Notes: a model not told the origin generated them from the sequence alone. A DNA stretch of 32,279 nucleotides from Alphaproteobacteria bacterium (GCA_016124665.1 WGNH01000020.1:1-32279), one strand, 5' to 3'. Counted from the first letter of the stretch, positions 10,829 to 20,552 are shown. Made by a program: numbers and translations.

Positions 10829-11809
10829 TCACGCGCGTTCGAGCCAGTAGAGTGTGAAATAGCCGCGCGCATCACTCCAGTTCTGTTTCACGGCCAGACC
10901 GGCGCTGGCAGCGAGGGCCGTGAAGCGGTCAATGGTAAATTTGTGCGAGTTTTCCGTATGTATGGTCTCGTCTTCCTTCATCCGGAAAACCTGTCCCGAA
11001 ACGGTGAACTCAATGTCCCGCCGCGCGGCCAGATGCATTTCCACCCGCGACAGATCGGCATTCCACACAGCCCGGTGCTCGAAAGCCCCGACATCGATTG
11101 TGCCGTCCAGCTCGCGATTGATGCGGGTCAGAAGATTGAGATTGAAAGCCGCTGTGACGCCATGCGTGTCATCATAGGCATTTTCCAGAATCTCCGCGGA
11201 TTTCACCCGGTCCGCACCGATCAGCAGCGCATCGCCCGGGCGCAGCCAGCCGCGCAGTGTTTCCAGCAGGGCTTTTGCGCCGCCGGGTTCGAAATTGCCG
11301 ATCGTGGAGCCGGGGAAGAAGATCAGCCGTTTCCCGTCCGGGATCGGCAGATCATCCAGGGCCACCGGCTGGGTGAAGTCAGCGCACACAGCGCCCACTT
11401 CAAGCCCGTCAAACCGAGCGGCAAGGTCTTCACAGGCGGTAATCAGATGGTCTTTCGATATATCGAGGCCGATATAGGCGGCGGGATGATCCAGCGCCGA
11501 CAACAGCTTGTCGATCTTCACGCTGGAGCCTGATCCCGGCTCGATCACGACCGCACCGCTGCCCGCCTTTGCCGCGATTTCATCCGCGATGGCGTCCAGA
11601 ATGCCCAACTCGGTCCGTGTGACATAGTAGTCTTCGGTATCGGTAATGTCGTCGAACAGCGCTGACCCTCTTGCATCGTAGAAATGCTTGGGCGGGATGG
11701 ATTTCTGTGGCTTTGACAGCCCGTCCAGCACATCCTCGCGGAATCGGGAGCGGGGCGGATGCAGGTCCTTGAAAAAGGACAGCGTGCCAGCTGGGCTTGG
11801 CGTCGTCAT
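10829..11809 (-). CDS. egtD: L-histidine N(alpha)-methyltransferase
   Basis: The 326-residue protein matches EgtD, which uses three SAM molecules to turn histidine into hercynine, the first step of ergothioneine synthesis. Signatures are YDARGSALFDDITDTEDYY, the SAM-binding EPGSGSSVKIDKLL, the segment LIFFPGSTIGNF and the C-terminal SHKFTIDRF. No egtB or other ergothioneine gene is nearby. It lies in the same direction as nadD and rsfS with gaps of about 30 bases on each side, as if inserted into that conserved pair. Confidence 0.93.
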   Translation of the reverse strand: MTTPSPAGTLSFFKDLHPPRSRFREDVLDGLSKPQKSIPPKHFYDARGSALFDDITDTEDYYVTRTELGILDAIADEIAAKAGSGAVVIEPGSGSSVKIDKLLSALDHPAAYIGLDISKDHLITACEDLAARFDGLEVGAVCADFTQPVALDDLPIPDGKRLIFFPGSTIGNFEPGGAKALLETLRGWLRPGDALLIGADRVKSAEILENAYDDTHGVTAAFNLNLLTRINRELDGTIDVGAFEHRAVWNADLSRVEMHLAARRDIEFTVSGQVFRMKEDETIHTENSHKFTIDRFTALAASAGLAVKQNWSDARGYFTLYWLERA

Positions 11810-11842
11810 GAATGGGCTCGATTGGTGACCGGCAGACAGGGG

Positions 11843-13569
<1,727 letters not shown>

Positions 13570-13740
13570 CTATACGCGCTCTCGCCTCAAATAGCAGCCA
13601 CCGCACTGAAAATCCGTGCCCGGACACGATTTTTCTTGCCTCCGGCCTGTCCGGGCCAAAAACTTGGCCTGTCGCGGCGCAATTCCAATGGATCGGGCCG
13701 GATACTTTCTGTCTCCTGACGCCACGGAGAAACGGACGCA

Positions 13741-14637
13741 ATGGCACGAAAACCCCGCAGCAAGAAAAGTGAAGCCTTGGAAATCCGCGTCTCCCATGAA
13801 GACAAGCAAGCCTTCATGGACGCGGTTTCAACGCGGGGAACCACCGCCAGCACCGTTCTCAGGGAGGCCATGGACCTGTTTGTCAGGAATGGCCGGATCA
13901 GAAGGAGAAACATCATGATCACCTCAACCCTGATGGCCATATCGGCCGGCGCTCTGGTCCTGCAGGGCAGTCCGGACGGCGAAACGCAGACCCTCACCGG
14001 CATCCCCGAATTCACCGAAATGGATACGGATGGAAACCGTCTTGTTTCGATTGATGAGTTCAGGGCGCATCGCGGCACCGCCCGCGACGCCTTGTCCGGG
14101 GCCAATGGGGCCGGTGCGTTCGGTTCGGCTCTCGGCGTTCTGCTGGCCCGGTACAGTGGTTCCGTTCCGCCCGAGTTCGGGCGGATGGCACGTGAAACGC
14201 CAGAAGAAATCGAGGCCGATTGCTGGGCCGCCATGGATGAAACCTGGCAGCAGAAAACCACGGCTGATCATTTGGCGATGGATGCTGATGATGATGGCTA
14301 TGTCTCCGTCGCAGAATTCAGCGACCGGGCGACAGCGCAGCTTCGCCGGACATTCAACCGGCTCGACAGGGATGCAAGCGGTTCGCTCGACGCCAACGAA
14401 GTCATTCCTGTCGATGAACCGGACGCCGGCGAAGCCGATCCGGCGCCTGCGCGAAACCTGCCCGATCACGTCACCATCTGTTTCGGTGAGGCACCTGTCT
14501 ACGAGACGCCCACGATTTCTGCTGAGCAGATCCAGCGGGGAAGCGAGACGATGATGACTTTCCTCGACCTGGACGGCGACGGAGCTGTCAGCTGGCAGGA
14601 ATACCGCACATCAATGGATGTGAACCTGTCCAGATAG
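13741..14637 (+). CDS. Ribbon-helix-helix-like / membrane segment / EF-hand protein (paralogue A)
   Basis: The 298-residue protein combines three parts. Residues 1-56 are basic and look like a ribbon-helix-helix DNA-binding domain (ALEIRVSHEDKQAFMDAVS, then a second helix). Residues 59-76 are hydrophobic. The rest carries four EF-hand calcium loops at about 95-106, 181-192, 209-220 and 276-287, each with acidic positions 1, 3 and 12. An internal ATG at 13915 (Met59) has AAGGAG 7 nt upstream, whereas the first ATG has only a distant GGAG. Both a full-length membrane protein and a short exported calcium-binding protein are possible. The second and third paralogues are at 14766 and 15722. Confidence 0.75.
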   Translation: MARKPRSKKSEALEIRVSHEDKQAFMDAVSTRGTTASTVLREAMDLFVRNGRIRRRNIMITSTLMAISAGALVLQGSPDGETQTLTGIPEFTEMDTDGNRLVSIDEFRAHRGTARDALSGANGAGAFGSALGVLLARYSGSVPPEFGRMARETPEEIEADCWAAMDETWQQKTTADHLAMDADDDGYVSVAEFSDRATAQLRRTFNRLDRDASGSLDANEVIPVDEPDAGEADPAPARNLPDHVTICFGEAPVYETPTISAEQIQRGSETMMTFLDLDGDGAVSWQEYRTSMDVNLSR

Positions 14638-14643
14638 ACCATG

Positions 14644-14852
14644 TACCGACACGAAAACGCTTGCAGAATTTTCGTGCAGACCAAAAAGTCGGGGTGTCAC
14701 GACGCGATTTGCCTGGATCGCGGACGCGGCACCCCGTTCTTCTGTCTGGCGGATGATATCTGGCGATGGCACGAAAACCCCGAAGCAAACGGTCCGAAAC
14801 CATGGATATCCGTGTCTCTCACGAAGAGAAGCGGGCTTTCATGGAAGCGGTA
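14644..14852 (+). repeat. Direct repeat, copy 1: upstream region and 5' end of paralogue B
   Basis: This block, containing the upstream region and first 29 codons of paralogue B, matches 15601-15808 before paralogue C, mostly with point changes. The segment from TCGGGGTGTCACGACGCGAT to the ATG is almost unchanged. A weaker version of the upstream motif, GTC(A/G)CG(A/G)CGC(A/G)ATT followed by TGGATCG, also precedes paralogue A near 13672, so it may hold a shared promoter or operator. In this copy CGGGGTG and CACCCCG form a widely spaced inverted repeat. Confidence 0.85.
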
Positions 14853-15440
14853 TCGAAAAAGGGGGAAACGGCCAGCGGTGTCATCCGCAAAGCGATGCGC
14901 CGCTATGTGCGGCTCTACTCAGACAGGAGCAAGTCCATGATATATGCCATTCGTTACCCCGTAGCAGCAGCCATCACTCTGTCAATTGCCATGCTTGGAT
15001 GGCAGGCGCTCGATCCTTTCAATTTAAGCGATGCATTGGCTCAGGATATAGATTCAAGAATTACGCTTTCGTTGACCAGCGAGCAGGATGGTGTGCGATC
15101 CCGTCGCGATATGGCCACACAAATTCGCCAGTCATTTGGCGAGCCGGTTTTCCTCCTGGTCTCGGAGTCGCTTGGCCATCCGGTACTGGTGCGGGAAATT
15201 GGCGAAGACTTGGAAAATACGGGATTCGTTTTTCGGATAATTGCTGAGGAATCCGGCACACCTGAACAAATCACATATCGCGTGGAAATACGCCGCACGA
15301 GTCCTGACGGTGCCACGATCGATACACTCGCAACCCCGGTGTTGACTGTAGAGCGCGCTGAAACGGCGAGAATTGAAATCGGCACATATCCAGTTGATAT
15401 GCTTGCGATGGAACTCACACCCGGCCCTGTGGATAATTAG
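14766..15440 (+). CDS. Ribbon-helix-helix-like / membrane segment / exported domain protein (paralogue B)
   Basis: The 224-residue protein has the same N-terminal domain as paralogue A (MARKPRSKRSE, then MDIRVSHEEKRAFMEAV), a hydrophobic stretch at about residues 59-79, and a 130-residue C-terminal domain, rich in predicted strands, that I do not recognise. An internal ATG at 14937 (Met58) has AGGAG 7 nt upstream and starts a signal-peptide-like sequence ending in DALAQ, a possible signal peptidase site. Its first 29 residues are identical to paralogue C, after which the two diverge abruptly. Its stop overlaps a GNAT gene fragment on the other strand. Confidence 0.72.
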   Translation: MARKPRSKRSETMDIRVSHEEKRAFMEAVSKKGETASGVIRKAMRRYVRLYSDRSKSMIYAIRYPVAAAITLSIAMLGWQALDPFNLSDALAQDIDSRITLSLTSEQDGVRSRRDMATQIRQSFGEPVFLLVSESLGHPVLVREIGEDLENTGFVFRIIAEESGTPEQITYRVEIRRTSPDGATIDTLATPVLTVERAETARIEIGTYPVDMLAMELTPGPVDN

Positions 15441-15577
15441 ATATCCAATACCATGTCCAGACTTGTCGCATAGGCGAGCCGGCCCATGCAGAACAGGCGG
15501 GTTGTGCAGCCGGTATAGGTAAAGCCCAGCTTTTCCAGAACACGGCCCGACGCCGGATTGTCCTCGAAATGCCCGGC
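15437..15577 (-). pseudogene. 3' fragment of the GNAT acetyltransferase gene
   Basis: On the minus strand this encodes the last roughly 45 residues of the intact acetyltransferase at 16396-16926, including GFTYTGCTTRLFCMGRLAYA, and ends in its own stop. Bases 15452-15577 match 16411-16536 without gaps and with very few changes. There is no start or catalytic core, so it is a leftover of a tandem duplication rather than a gene. The near identity points to a recent event or to continuing gene conversion. Confidence 0.88.
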
Positions 15578-15600
15578 GCATTGTCAGCGCAGGACACGTG

Positions 15601-15808
15601 TACCGACACGAAAATCCTTGCCTTCTTTCTGCCGGTACCAAAACTCGGGGTGTCACGACGCGATTTGTCTGGATCGCGGACGCGGCACACCGTTCTTCTG
15701 TCTGGCGGATGATATCTGGCAATGGCACGAAAACCCCGAAGCAAACGATCCGAGACCATGGATATCCGTGTCTCCCACGAAGAGAAGCGGGCTTTCATGG
15801 AAGCGGTC
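15601..15808 (+). repeat. Direct repeat, copy 2: upstream region and 5' end of paralogue C
   Basis: This is the second copy of the block at 14644-14852, offset by about 957 bases. It ends inside the N-terminal domain of paralogue C at the codon for Val29; beyond that the two genes no longer match. Together with the duplicated GNAT fragment, offset by 959 bases, it marks a tandem duplication whose central part has since been replaced or has diverged strongly. Confidence 0.85.
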
Positions 15809-16399
15809 AAACGTCGGGGTATTTCTGCCAGCACAATGATCCGCGAAGCTATGGCGCATTTTGCGCAAGCCCAACTGGACTGGAGAGAGCGAATGAAGCG
15901 ACGACTAATTGCTGGCGGAACCGTATTGGCCATTGCCGCTGCATCTGTGGGAACATGGGAGATAATGCGGCGCGGAGATTTTGGCACCGCCCATGCTGAA
16001 GGTGTGACCTCCAGCTTCCAGATGCGGATAGGGGTCGATGACGCGGGCGTTGAGCGGGTGTTTCGCACGAACACGCAAATCGTCATTCTGCCAGGCGAAT
16101 CTAGCATTTTTGAATTCGACCTTCGATCCCCTCAAATGCTGGCGGCTTTGCTCGCAGACGGGACGGTGATTACCGGCGGTCTTCTTTCGGTGGGTGTATC
16201 GCTGGACGAAGTGCCGGAGACCGATGATTTCATGTATTCGGTCAATGTTTCTGTCATCGATCAGGATGGAAATATCCATGCAACGCCCATCAATCCTCGA
16301 ATTGCGACCCGGATAGATGCCGCCGCATCAGTTGAATCGAGATTTGGAACGGATGCAGAAATCATCATCAATCTTATACCATTGTCGGTTGAGCACTAG
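15722..16399 (+). CDS. Ribbon-helix-helix-like / membrane segment / exported domain protein (paralogue C)
   Basis: The 225-residue protein shares its first 29 residues with paralogue B and then diverges. A hydrophobic segment lies at about residues 61-79, followed by GTAHAEG, a possible signal peptidase site, and a 130-residue C-terminal domain with no recognised family and little resemblance to B. An internal ATG at 15893 (Met58, MKRRLIAGGTVLAIAAAS) has GGAG exactly 7 nt upstream and begins a classical signal peptide. Its stop overlaps the stop of the convergent GNAT gene by a few bases. Confidence 0.72.
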   Translation: MARKPRSKRSETMDIRVSHEEKRAFMEAVKRRGISASTMIREAMAHFAQAQLDWRERMKRRLIAGGTVLAIAAASVGTWEIMRRGDFGTAHAEGVTSSFQMRIGVDDAGVERVFRTNTQIVILPGESSIFEFDLRSPQMLAALLADGTVITGGLLSVGVSLDEVPETDDFMYSVNVSVIDQDGNIHATPINPRIATRIDAAASVESRFGTDAEIIINLIPLSVEH

Positions 16400-16926
16400 A
16401 CCTTCAGCGCCATATCCAGACTTGTCGCATAGGCGAGCCGGCCCATGCAGAACAGGCGGGTTGTGCAGCCGGTATAGGTAAAGCCCAGCTTTTCCAGAAC
16501 CCGGCCCGACGCCGGATTGTCCTCGAAATGCCCGGCCGTGATGCGCTGGGGCACGAGATCTGCCGTGGCCGCACGTATCAGTCCGCCGGCCGCTTCCGTG
16601 GCGATGCCTCGCCCTTTTGCATCGGGCCCGACCCAGTAGCCGATCTCCCAGTCTGTCGCGTCAACATTCCGCTTGAACACACCGCTGGCCCCGAGCAAGG
16701 CATTCGAATGCCGGTCCGAGATGGCGTAAACATAATTCGCCTTGCGGCCGGCGCTCGCCCGGACACTCAATATGTAGAGCTCCGCCGCCAGCAGCGGGTA
16801 GGGGTCGGGAATGCGCGCAGTATTGCGTGCGACACTGCCATCAAGGCAATGATGATAGAATGCGGGTGCGTCACTGATCTCCAGTGGGCGCAATATCAGC
16901 CTGTCAGTCTCGATCCGGTCCCTCAT
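16396..16926 (-). CDS. GNAT family N-acetyltransferase (RimJ/RimL-like)
   Basis: This 176-residue acetyltransferase begins MRDRIETDRLILRPLEISDA, the usual opening of RimJ/RimL-type GNAT proteins, and has the acetyl-CoA-binding segment IGYWVGPDAKGRGIATEA followed by NPASGRVLEKLGF. The substrate cannot be told from sequence. ATG at 16926 is preferred to an upstream in-frame start at 16995 because it matches the family N-terminus and has GGAG upstream; the longer form would run through a terminator hairpin. A partial copy of its 3' end lies about 0.96 kb away at 15437-15577. Confidence 0.9.
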   Translation of the reverse strand: MRDRIETDRLILRPLEISDAPAFYHHCLDGSVARNTARIPDPYPLLAAELYILSVRASAGRKANYVYAISDRHSNALLGASGVFKRNVDATDWEIGYWVGPDAKGRGIATEAAGGLIRAATADLVPQRITAGHFEDNPASGRVLEKLGFTYTGCTTRLFCMGRLAYATSLDMALKV

Positions 16927-16948
16927 GGGCGATCTCCGGCGGGGAATG

Positions 16949-16976
16949 AAAAAGGGGAGGCGGAACCCGCCTCCCC
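16949..16976 (-). terminator. Rho-independent terminator after rpmA
   Basis: Read on the minus strand, GGGGAGGCGG pairs with CCGCCTCCCC over a 3-base loop and is followed by a run of five T. It lies about 65 bases after the rpmA stop and just before the start of the GNAT gene, so it separates the ribosomal operon from that gene. Confidence 0.9.
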
Positions 16977-17039
16977 TGAATTCATGTCCAGCCACCGGTT
17001 CCGCCTGTTGGTGAGGCGGTCCGGGTCTGTCCGTCCGCC

Positions 17040-17306
17040 CTATTTGGCCTCTTCAGCCGCGACGACCGAACAGAACATCTTGCCGCCGGCTTTCTTGGCA
17101 AAAGAGACACGGCCTTCGGTAAGCGCGAACAGGGTGTGATCCTTGCCCATGCCGACATTATCGCCCGGATAGAATTTGGTGCCGCGCTGACGCACGATGA
17201 TGTTGCCCGGAATGACCGCCTGGCCACCGGATTTCTTGACGCCCAGGCGCCGGCCTTCAGAGTCGCGCCCGTTACGGGATGAACCGCCTGCTTTTTTATG
17301 TGCCAT
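17040..17306 (-). CDS. rpmA: 50S ribosomal protein L27
   Basis: The 88-residue protein opens [20 protein letters not shown] and contains [21 protein letters not shown], both diagnostic of L27, which reaches the peptidyl transferase centre. It begins 3 bases after the rplU stop and is followed by a clear terminator. The rplU-rpmA pair is conserved in bacteria. Confidence 0.98.
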   Translation of the reverse strand: MAHKKAGGSSRNGRDSEGRRLGVKKSGGQAVIPGNIIVRQRGTKFYPGDNVGMGKDHTLFALTEGRVSFAKKAGGKMFCSVVAAEEAK

Positions 17307-17309
17307 GGA

Positions 17310-17834
17310 TTAGTCCTCCGACTTCTTCGCGGTTTTCTTGGCCGCGGTGGATTTCTTCGGGGCAGCCTTCTTGGCAGCCGGCTTCTTGTCAGCCGCAGGC
17401 TTGGCCGCCGCTTTCTTCGGTGCGGCCTTTTTCGCGGCTGGCTTGGCATCGGCCGCAGGTGCGGCGTCGGCAGCAGCAGCTTTCTTCGGCGCGGCGGCTT
17501 TCTTCGCGGCCGGCTTGTCGCCCGGTGCGAGGATTTCCGAGATGCGCAGCTTCGAGAACCACTGGCGATGCCCGGCCTTGCGGCGGTAATTCTGGCGGCG
17601 GCGCTTCTTGAAGACGATGATCTTCTTGCCCCGGCCATTCTCGACCAGCTCGGCCACGACGGAGGCACCGGTCACCAGTGGTGCGCCGACGGTCACGCCC
17701 TTGTCACCACCCAGCATCAGCACGTTCTCGAGAACGATGCTGTCACCGGCTTCACCTTCAATTTTTTCGACGGAGATCTCGTCGCCGGGAGCGACGGTAT
17801 ACTGCTTGCCGCCAGTCTGGATGACTGCGAACAT
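17310..17834 (-). CDS. rplU: 50S ribosomal protein L21 with long Ala/Lys/Pro tail
   Basis: The first 100 residues are a standard L21 ([18 protein letters not shown] ... [19 protein letters not shown]). The remaining roughly 70 residues are a low-complexity tail of repeated AAKKAAPKK-like units ending KKSED, making the protein 174 residues against about 103 in E. coli. Comparable tails occur in Caulobacter-related bacteria, in my recollection. ATG at 17834 is preferred to an upstream in-frame start because it matches the family and has AGGAAA at a good distance. Confidence 0.97.
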   Translation of the reverse strand: MFAVIQTGGKQYTVAPGDEISVEKIEGEAGDSIVLENVLMLGGDKGVTVGAPLVTGASVVAELVENGRGKKIIVFKKRRRQNYRRKAGHRQWFSKLRISEILAPGDKPAAKKAAAPKKAAAADAAPAADAKPAAKKAAPKKAAAKPAADKKPAAKKAAPKKSTAAKKTAKKSED

Positions 17835-18046
17835 GGTTTTTCCTTTCTGCAACAGGACTTTGCGCCTGCTCTTTTTCTTCCCCGCCTGTCCCGGCGGGCG
17901 TTGTTAACCGGCCTGAGGCCGCAATGAGCGCGGGACATACCCTTTCCGGACGGCCAATGTCAACGCGGAACGCGCATGGTTGCGCGCTATTTCCAGTTCT
18001 CTCTCTTGATTTTCGCAAACCGGTCGGCCAAAAGGCCTGTCCCCGC

Positions 18047-18136
18047 GGAGAGGTGCCAGAGTGGTCGAATGGGGCGGTCTCGAAAACCGTTGAGCGCGCA
18101 AGCGTTCCGAGGGTTCGAATCCCTCTCTCTCCGCCA
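18047..18136 (+). tRNA. tRNA-Ser (anticodon CGA)
   Basis: This 90-base class II tRNA has an acceptor stem starting GGAGAGG, an anticodon stem CGGT/ACCG around the loop CTCGAAA (anticodon CGA, reading UCG), a long variable arm, and the T arm GAGGG-TTCGAAT-CCCTC. The 3' CCA is encoded. The accessory island with a recombinase begins shortly after it, but I see no second copy of the tRNA 3' end marking an attachment site. Confidence 0.95.
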
Positions 18137-18302
18137 CCCATTCCTGTCTCGTTCGAGTGTTCGCCAAGGCGCGCCAAATAGCGCCGCGTTTCCGCAGGTT
18201 AGCGGGCGTTTGCGGAACTGTAGACGGCCCGATTTTCCGGTATTCCAGCCATTTTCCGCGAGTGTCTCACTTGGGCGCATCACGCGCTTCGGGAAGCGGC
18301 AA

Positions 18303-18459
18303 TTCCCTGCTAACAGGGAAATCTACAGGGAATTCGAGCTGGAATGCGGTGCTGCGCCCGGTGATACCAATTAAAATCCATCACTTGTGGCGTTGGACCT
18401 GCAATCAGAGCAGGGAATTTTTTCAAGCGAGCAGGGAAATCGCGTGAGAGAGCAGGGAA
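18303..18459. repeat. CAGGGAA repeat cluster between tRNA-Ser and the recombinase gene
   Basis: CAGGGAA occurs five times in direct orientation (18314, 18326, 18411, 18432, 18453) and once inverted (TTCCCTG at 18303), the last forming a perfect 7-bp inverted repeat around CTAA with the first. The spacings of the last three (21 and 21) are regular. The cluster lies directly downstream of the serine recombinase stop. I infer a recombinase binding or attachment region; the otherwise gene-free stretch 18137-18480 shows nothing else. Confidence 0.6.
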
Positions 18460-18480
18460 TTTTCGCCGCTTATAGCCTAC

Positions 18481-20142
18481 TTACCGAAAGCCAAATTTGC
18501 GTTCCTGCTGGTCCCAGTCGAGTGGTATTTCGGAGCGCACGAGGCGTTCTAGACTGAGATCGGCGGGCTGGGTTCCAGCCAGGATCTGCTCCTGGATTCG
18601 CGGTGACAGGAAGGCGAGATTGGCCCTCACGCGAATGAAGGCATCCGATGTCTTTTCAGACTTGGCAATGGTGGCTGCCGACACCCCGGTCTTCATCTGC
18701 GCGATCCATCGATGCGCTTTGGCAAGGGTTGATATCAGGGTCGCGTCGGGGCTCGGCATCATGTTGCCGGCCACGATTCGGGTCTCGACGCCGCGCCGCC
18801 GGGTCGCAAATGGCTTGGTCATGGTCAGGGCCTCCTCGTTGACCTGATCGAGCGGCAGGTTGAATCGCTCTGCCAACGCGGCCTTGTCGAGGAGGATATC
18901 CAGATGCCCTGAGGCGATGGTCACCTTGTCGACCAGTAGGCAAAGCTCCGCGGTCGACAGGCTTGCAAGAGACGCCCCAATATCTGCGGCCTGATCCTGC
19001 GTAGTGCTGGCGGCGTCCTGTAAAAGCGTGAGCCGAGCCCCGGCCGTTGTCAGATGGCTCTTGGTGGCCTGGCCGACGGCCTCTTCAAGGGCCGATGCAG
19101 GCAAACGCCAGCCAGATCCGTGGGCCGTGGCTTCCCTAGACGTCGTCGACACGTAGTAGCGATGAGCCTTTCCGGACTTTCCGCGCGTATGGGTTGGTGT
19201 GAGCCGACTTCCATTCGTGTCGACCACGCGGCCCGACAGGGGTGATCGGGTCCGCCCCGATGCTGACACGGTGCCGCGCGGTTTGCGGCCATTGATAACG
19301 AGCTTGTCCTGGACCCGGTCAAAGAGGTCCGGGTCGATGACCGCCTCGTGCTGGCCGGGATAGACCTTATCTCGGTGACGGACCTTTCCGGCATAGATCG
19401 GGTTGGTGAGGATGAAATGGACCTGGCCGCGCCGCAGCGGTTTGCCGCCATAGGTGGCCCCGCTCTTGAACTGGCGCGGCTTGGACAAAATGCCGGCCTC
19501 ACGCGCCGCATCACATACCGCCGAGAGGCACGGCGTTTCATCATAGGCGGAGAAAAGGAATTCGACCGACTTGGCTTCTGCCGCGTTGATTGTCAGGCGG
19601 CGCTGGTCGTTATTCCCATCGCGGTCGTAGCCCAGGGGGACCATGCCGCCCATCCACATCCCCTTCTTCTTCGAGGCCGTAATCTTGTCGCGAATGCGTT
19701 CAGCCGTGACCTCGCGTTCGAACTGGGCAAAGGACAGCAAGACATTCAGTGTCAGGCGGCCCATGGAGGACGACGTGTTGAAGGCCTGCGTGACCGAGAC
19801 GAAGGAGCAGCCTGCCGCATCGAGTGTCTCGATCAGCTTGGAAAAGTCAGCCAGTGAGCGCGTGAGCCGGTCGATCTTGTAAACGACCACCATGCCGACC
19901 TGTCCGGCCTTGATGTCGCCCAGCAGCGTGGCCAGGGCTGGCCGCTCCAGCGACCCGCCTGAATACCCGCCATCATCATAGGCCTTGGAAACCGCGCGCC
20001 AGCCTTCATGGCGCTGGCTCTGGATATAGGCCTCGCAGGCTTCCCGCTGGGCATCAAGCGAGTTAAACGCCTGGTCGAGGCCCTCTTCGGTCGATTTGCG
20101 CGTATAGATGGCGCACCGGACGAGTTTCGGCGGCGCGCTCAT
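18481..20142 (-). CDS. Large serine recombinase
   Basis: The 553-residue protein starts with the serine recombinase catalytic domain: the nucleophile is the Ser of AIYTRKSTEEG (about residue 17), with YDDGGYSGGSLERPAL, VVYKIDRLTRSLADFSKL and SFVSVTQAFNTSSSMGRL following. The recombinase domain (PLGYDRDG ... ILTNPIYAGKVRHRDKVYPGQH) comes next; no zinc-ribbon cysteines are obvious. Such enzymes integrate and excise mobile DNA without a ligase. ATG at 20142 overlaps the preceding stop as ATGA, so I prefer it to an upstream start. Confidence 0.93.
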   Translation of the reverse strand: MSAPPKLVRCAIYTRKSTEEGLDQAFNSLDAQREACEAYIQSQRHEGWRAVSKAYDDGGYSGGSLERPALATLLGDIKAGQVGMVVVYKIDRLTRSLADFSKLIETLDAAGCSFVSVTQAFNTSSSMGRLTLNVLLSFAQFEREVTAERIRDKITASKKKGMWMGGMVPLGYDRDGNNDQRRLTINAAEAKSVEFLFSAYDETPCLSAVCDAAREAGILSKPRQFKSGATYGGKPLRRGQVHFILTNPIYAGKVRHRDKVYPGQHEAVIDPDLFDRVQDKLVINGRKPRGTVSASGRTRSPLSGRVVDTNGSRLTPTHTRGKSGKAHRYYVSTTSREATAHGSGWRLPASALEEAVGQATKSHLTTAGARLTLLQDAASTTQDQAADIGASLASLSTAELCLLVDKVTIASGHLDILLDKAALAERFNLPLDQVNEEALTMTKPFATRRRGVETRIVAGNMMPSPDATLISTLAKAHRWIAQMKTGVSAATIAKSEKTSDAFIRVRANLAFLSPRIQEQILAGTQPADLSLERLVRSEIPLDWDQQERKFGFR

Positions 20143-20552
20143 GACCGCGGCCCCGCCAGGCCGAAGAAACGCGGGCCCGACCAATGGGCCCCGGTGATGG
20201 CCTTTGCGACCGCGGAGAGGGACCGGAAACTCTGGTCCTTCCAGCGATACCCATCCTCATGAACCTCCACGACATGGCGCACGCCATTCCATTCGCGGAT
20301 AAAGCGTCCGCCGGGTTCCAGGCGCGCTGACCCCTGGCGCGACGTGTCCGATCCGAGCGCGTCCAACTGGCGCTGGAGCTTGGCCGACAGGCCGCCAGAT
20401 GCGCGCGCCTGGATCTCGAAGGCGACGACACGGCGGATTAGCGGCGTGCTGGTGCGCGGTGGCGGTGGCGCGCCTGTCAGCGCGACCCAATGGGCAACAA
20501 GGCCATCACGGCCCATGGCGGCGATTTCTGCGACCGTCGCCGGGCTCGTCAC
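20139..20552 (-). CDS. DUF2924 family protein
   Basis: This 137-residue protein matches DUF2924, a family found beside serine recombinases in alphaproteobacterial mobile elements. The recognisable part is LEPGGRFIREWNGVRHVVEV, then WKDQSFRSLSAVAKAITGAHWSGPRFFGL. It starts at a GTG that overlaps the previous stop (GTGA), and its own stop overlaps the recombinase start. A link to recombination is inferred from this coupling; no biochemical function is known to me. Confidence 0.85.
   Translation of the reverse strand: MTSPATVAEIAAMGRDGLVAHWVALTGAPPPPRTSTPLIRRVVAFEIQARASGGLSAKLQRQLDALGSDTSRQGSARLEPGGRFIREWNGVRHVVEVHEDGYRWKDQSFRSLSAVAKAITGAHWSGPRFFGLAGPRS

Noticed and set aside
15722-16926. Ribbon-helix-helix plus GNAT pair read as a TacA/TacT-like toxin-antitoxin system
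   Set aside because: The genes are convergent rather than in one operon, the GNAT protein is of the longer RimJ/RimL type, and the N-terminal domain is fused to a membrane segment and exported domain.
17338-17611. Alanine-rich plus-strand frames opposite rplU
   Set aside because: They mirror the low-complexity Ala/Lys tail of L21.
18047-18480. Attachment site within tRNA-Ser
   Set aside because: No second copy of the tRNA 3' end was found in the window, and large serine recombinases commonly use other sites.
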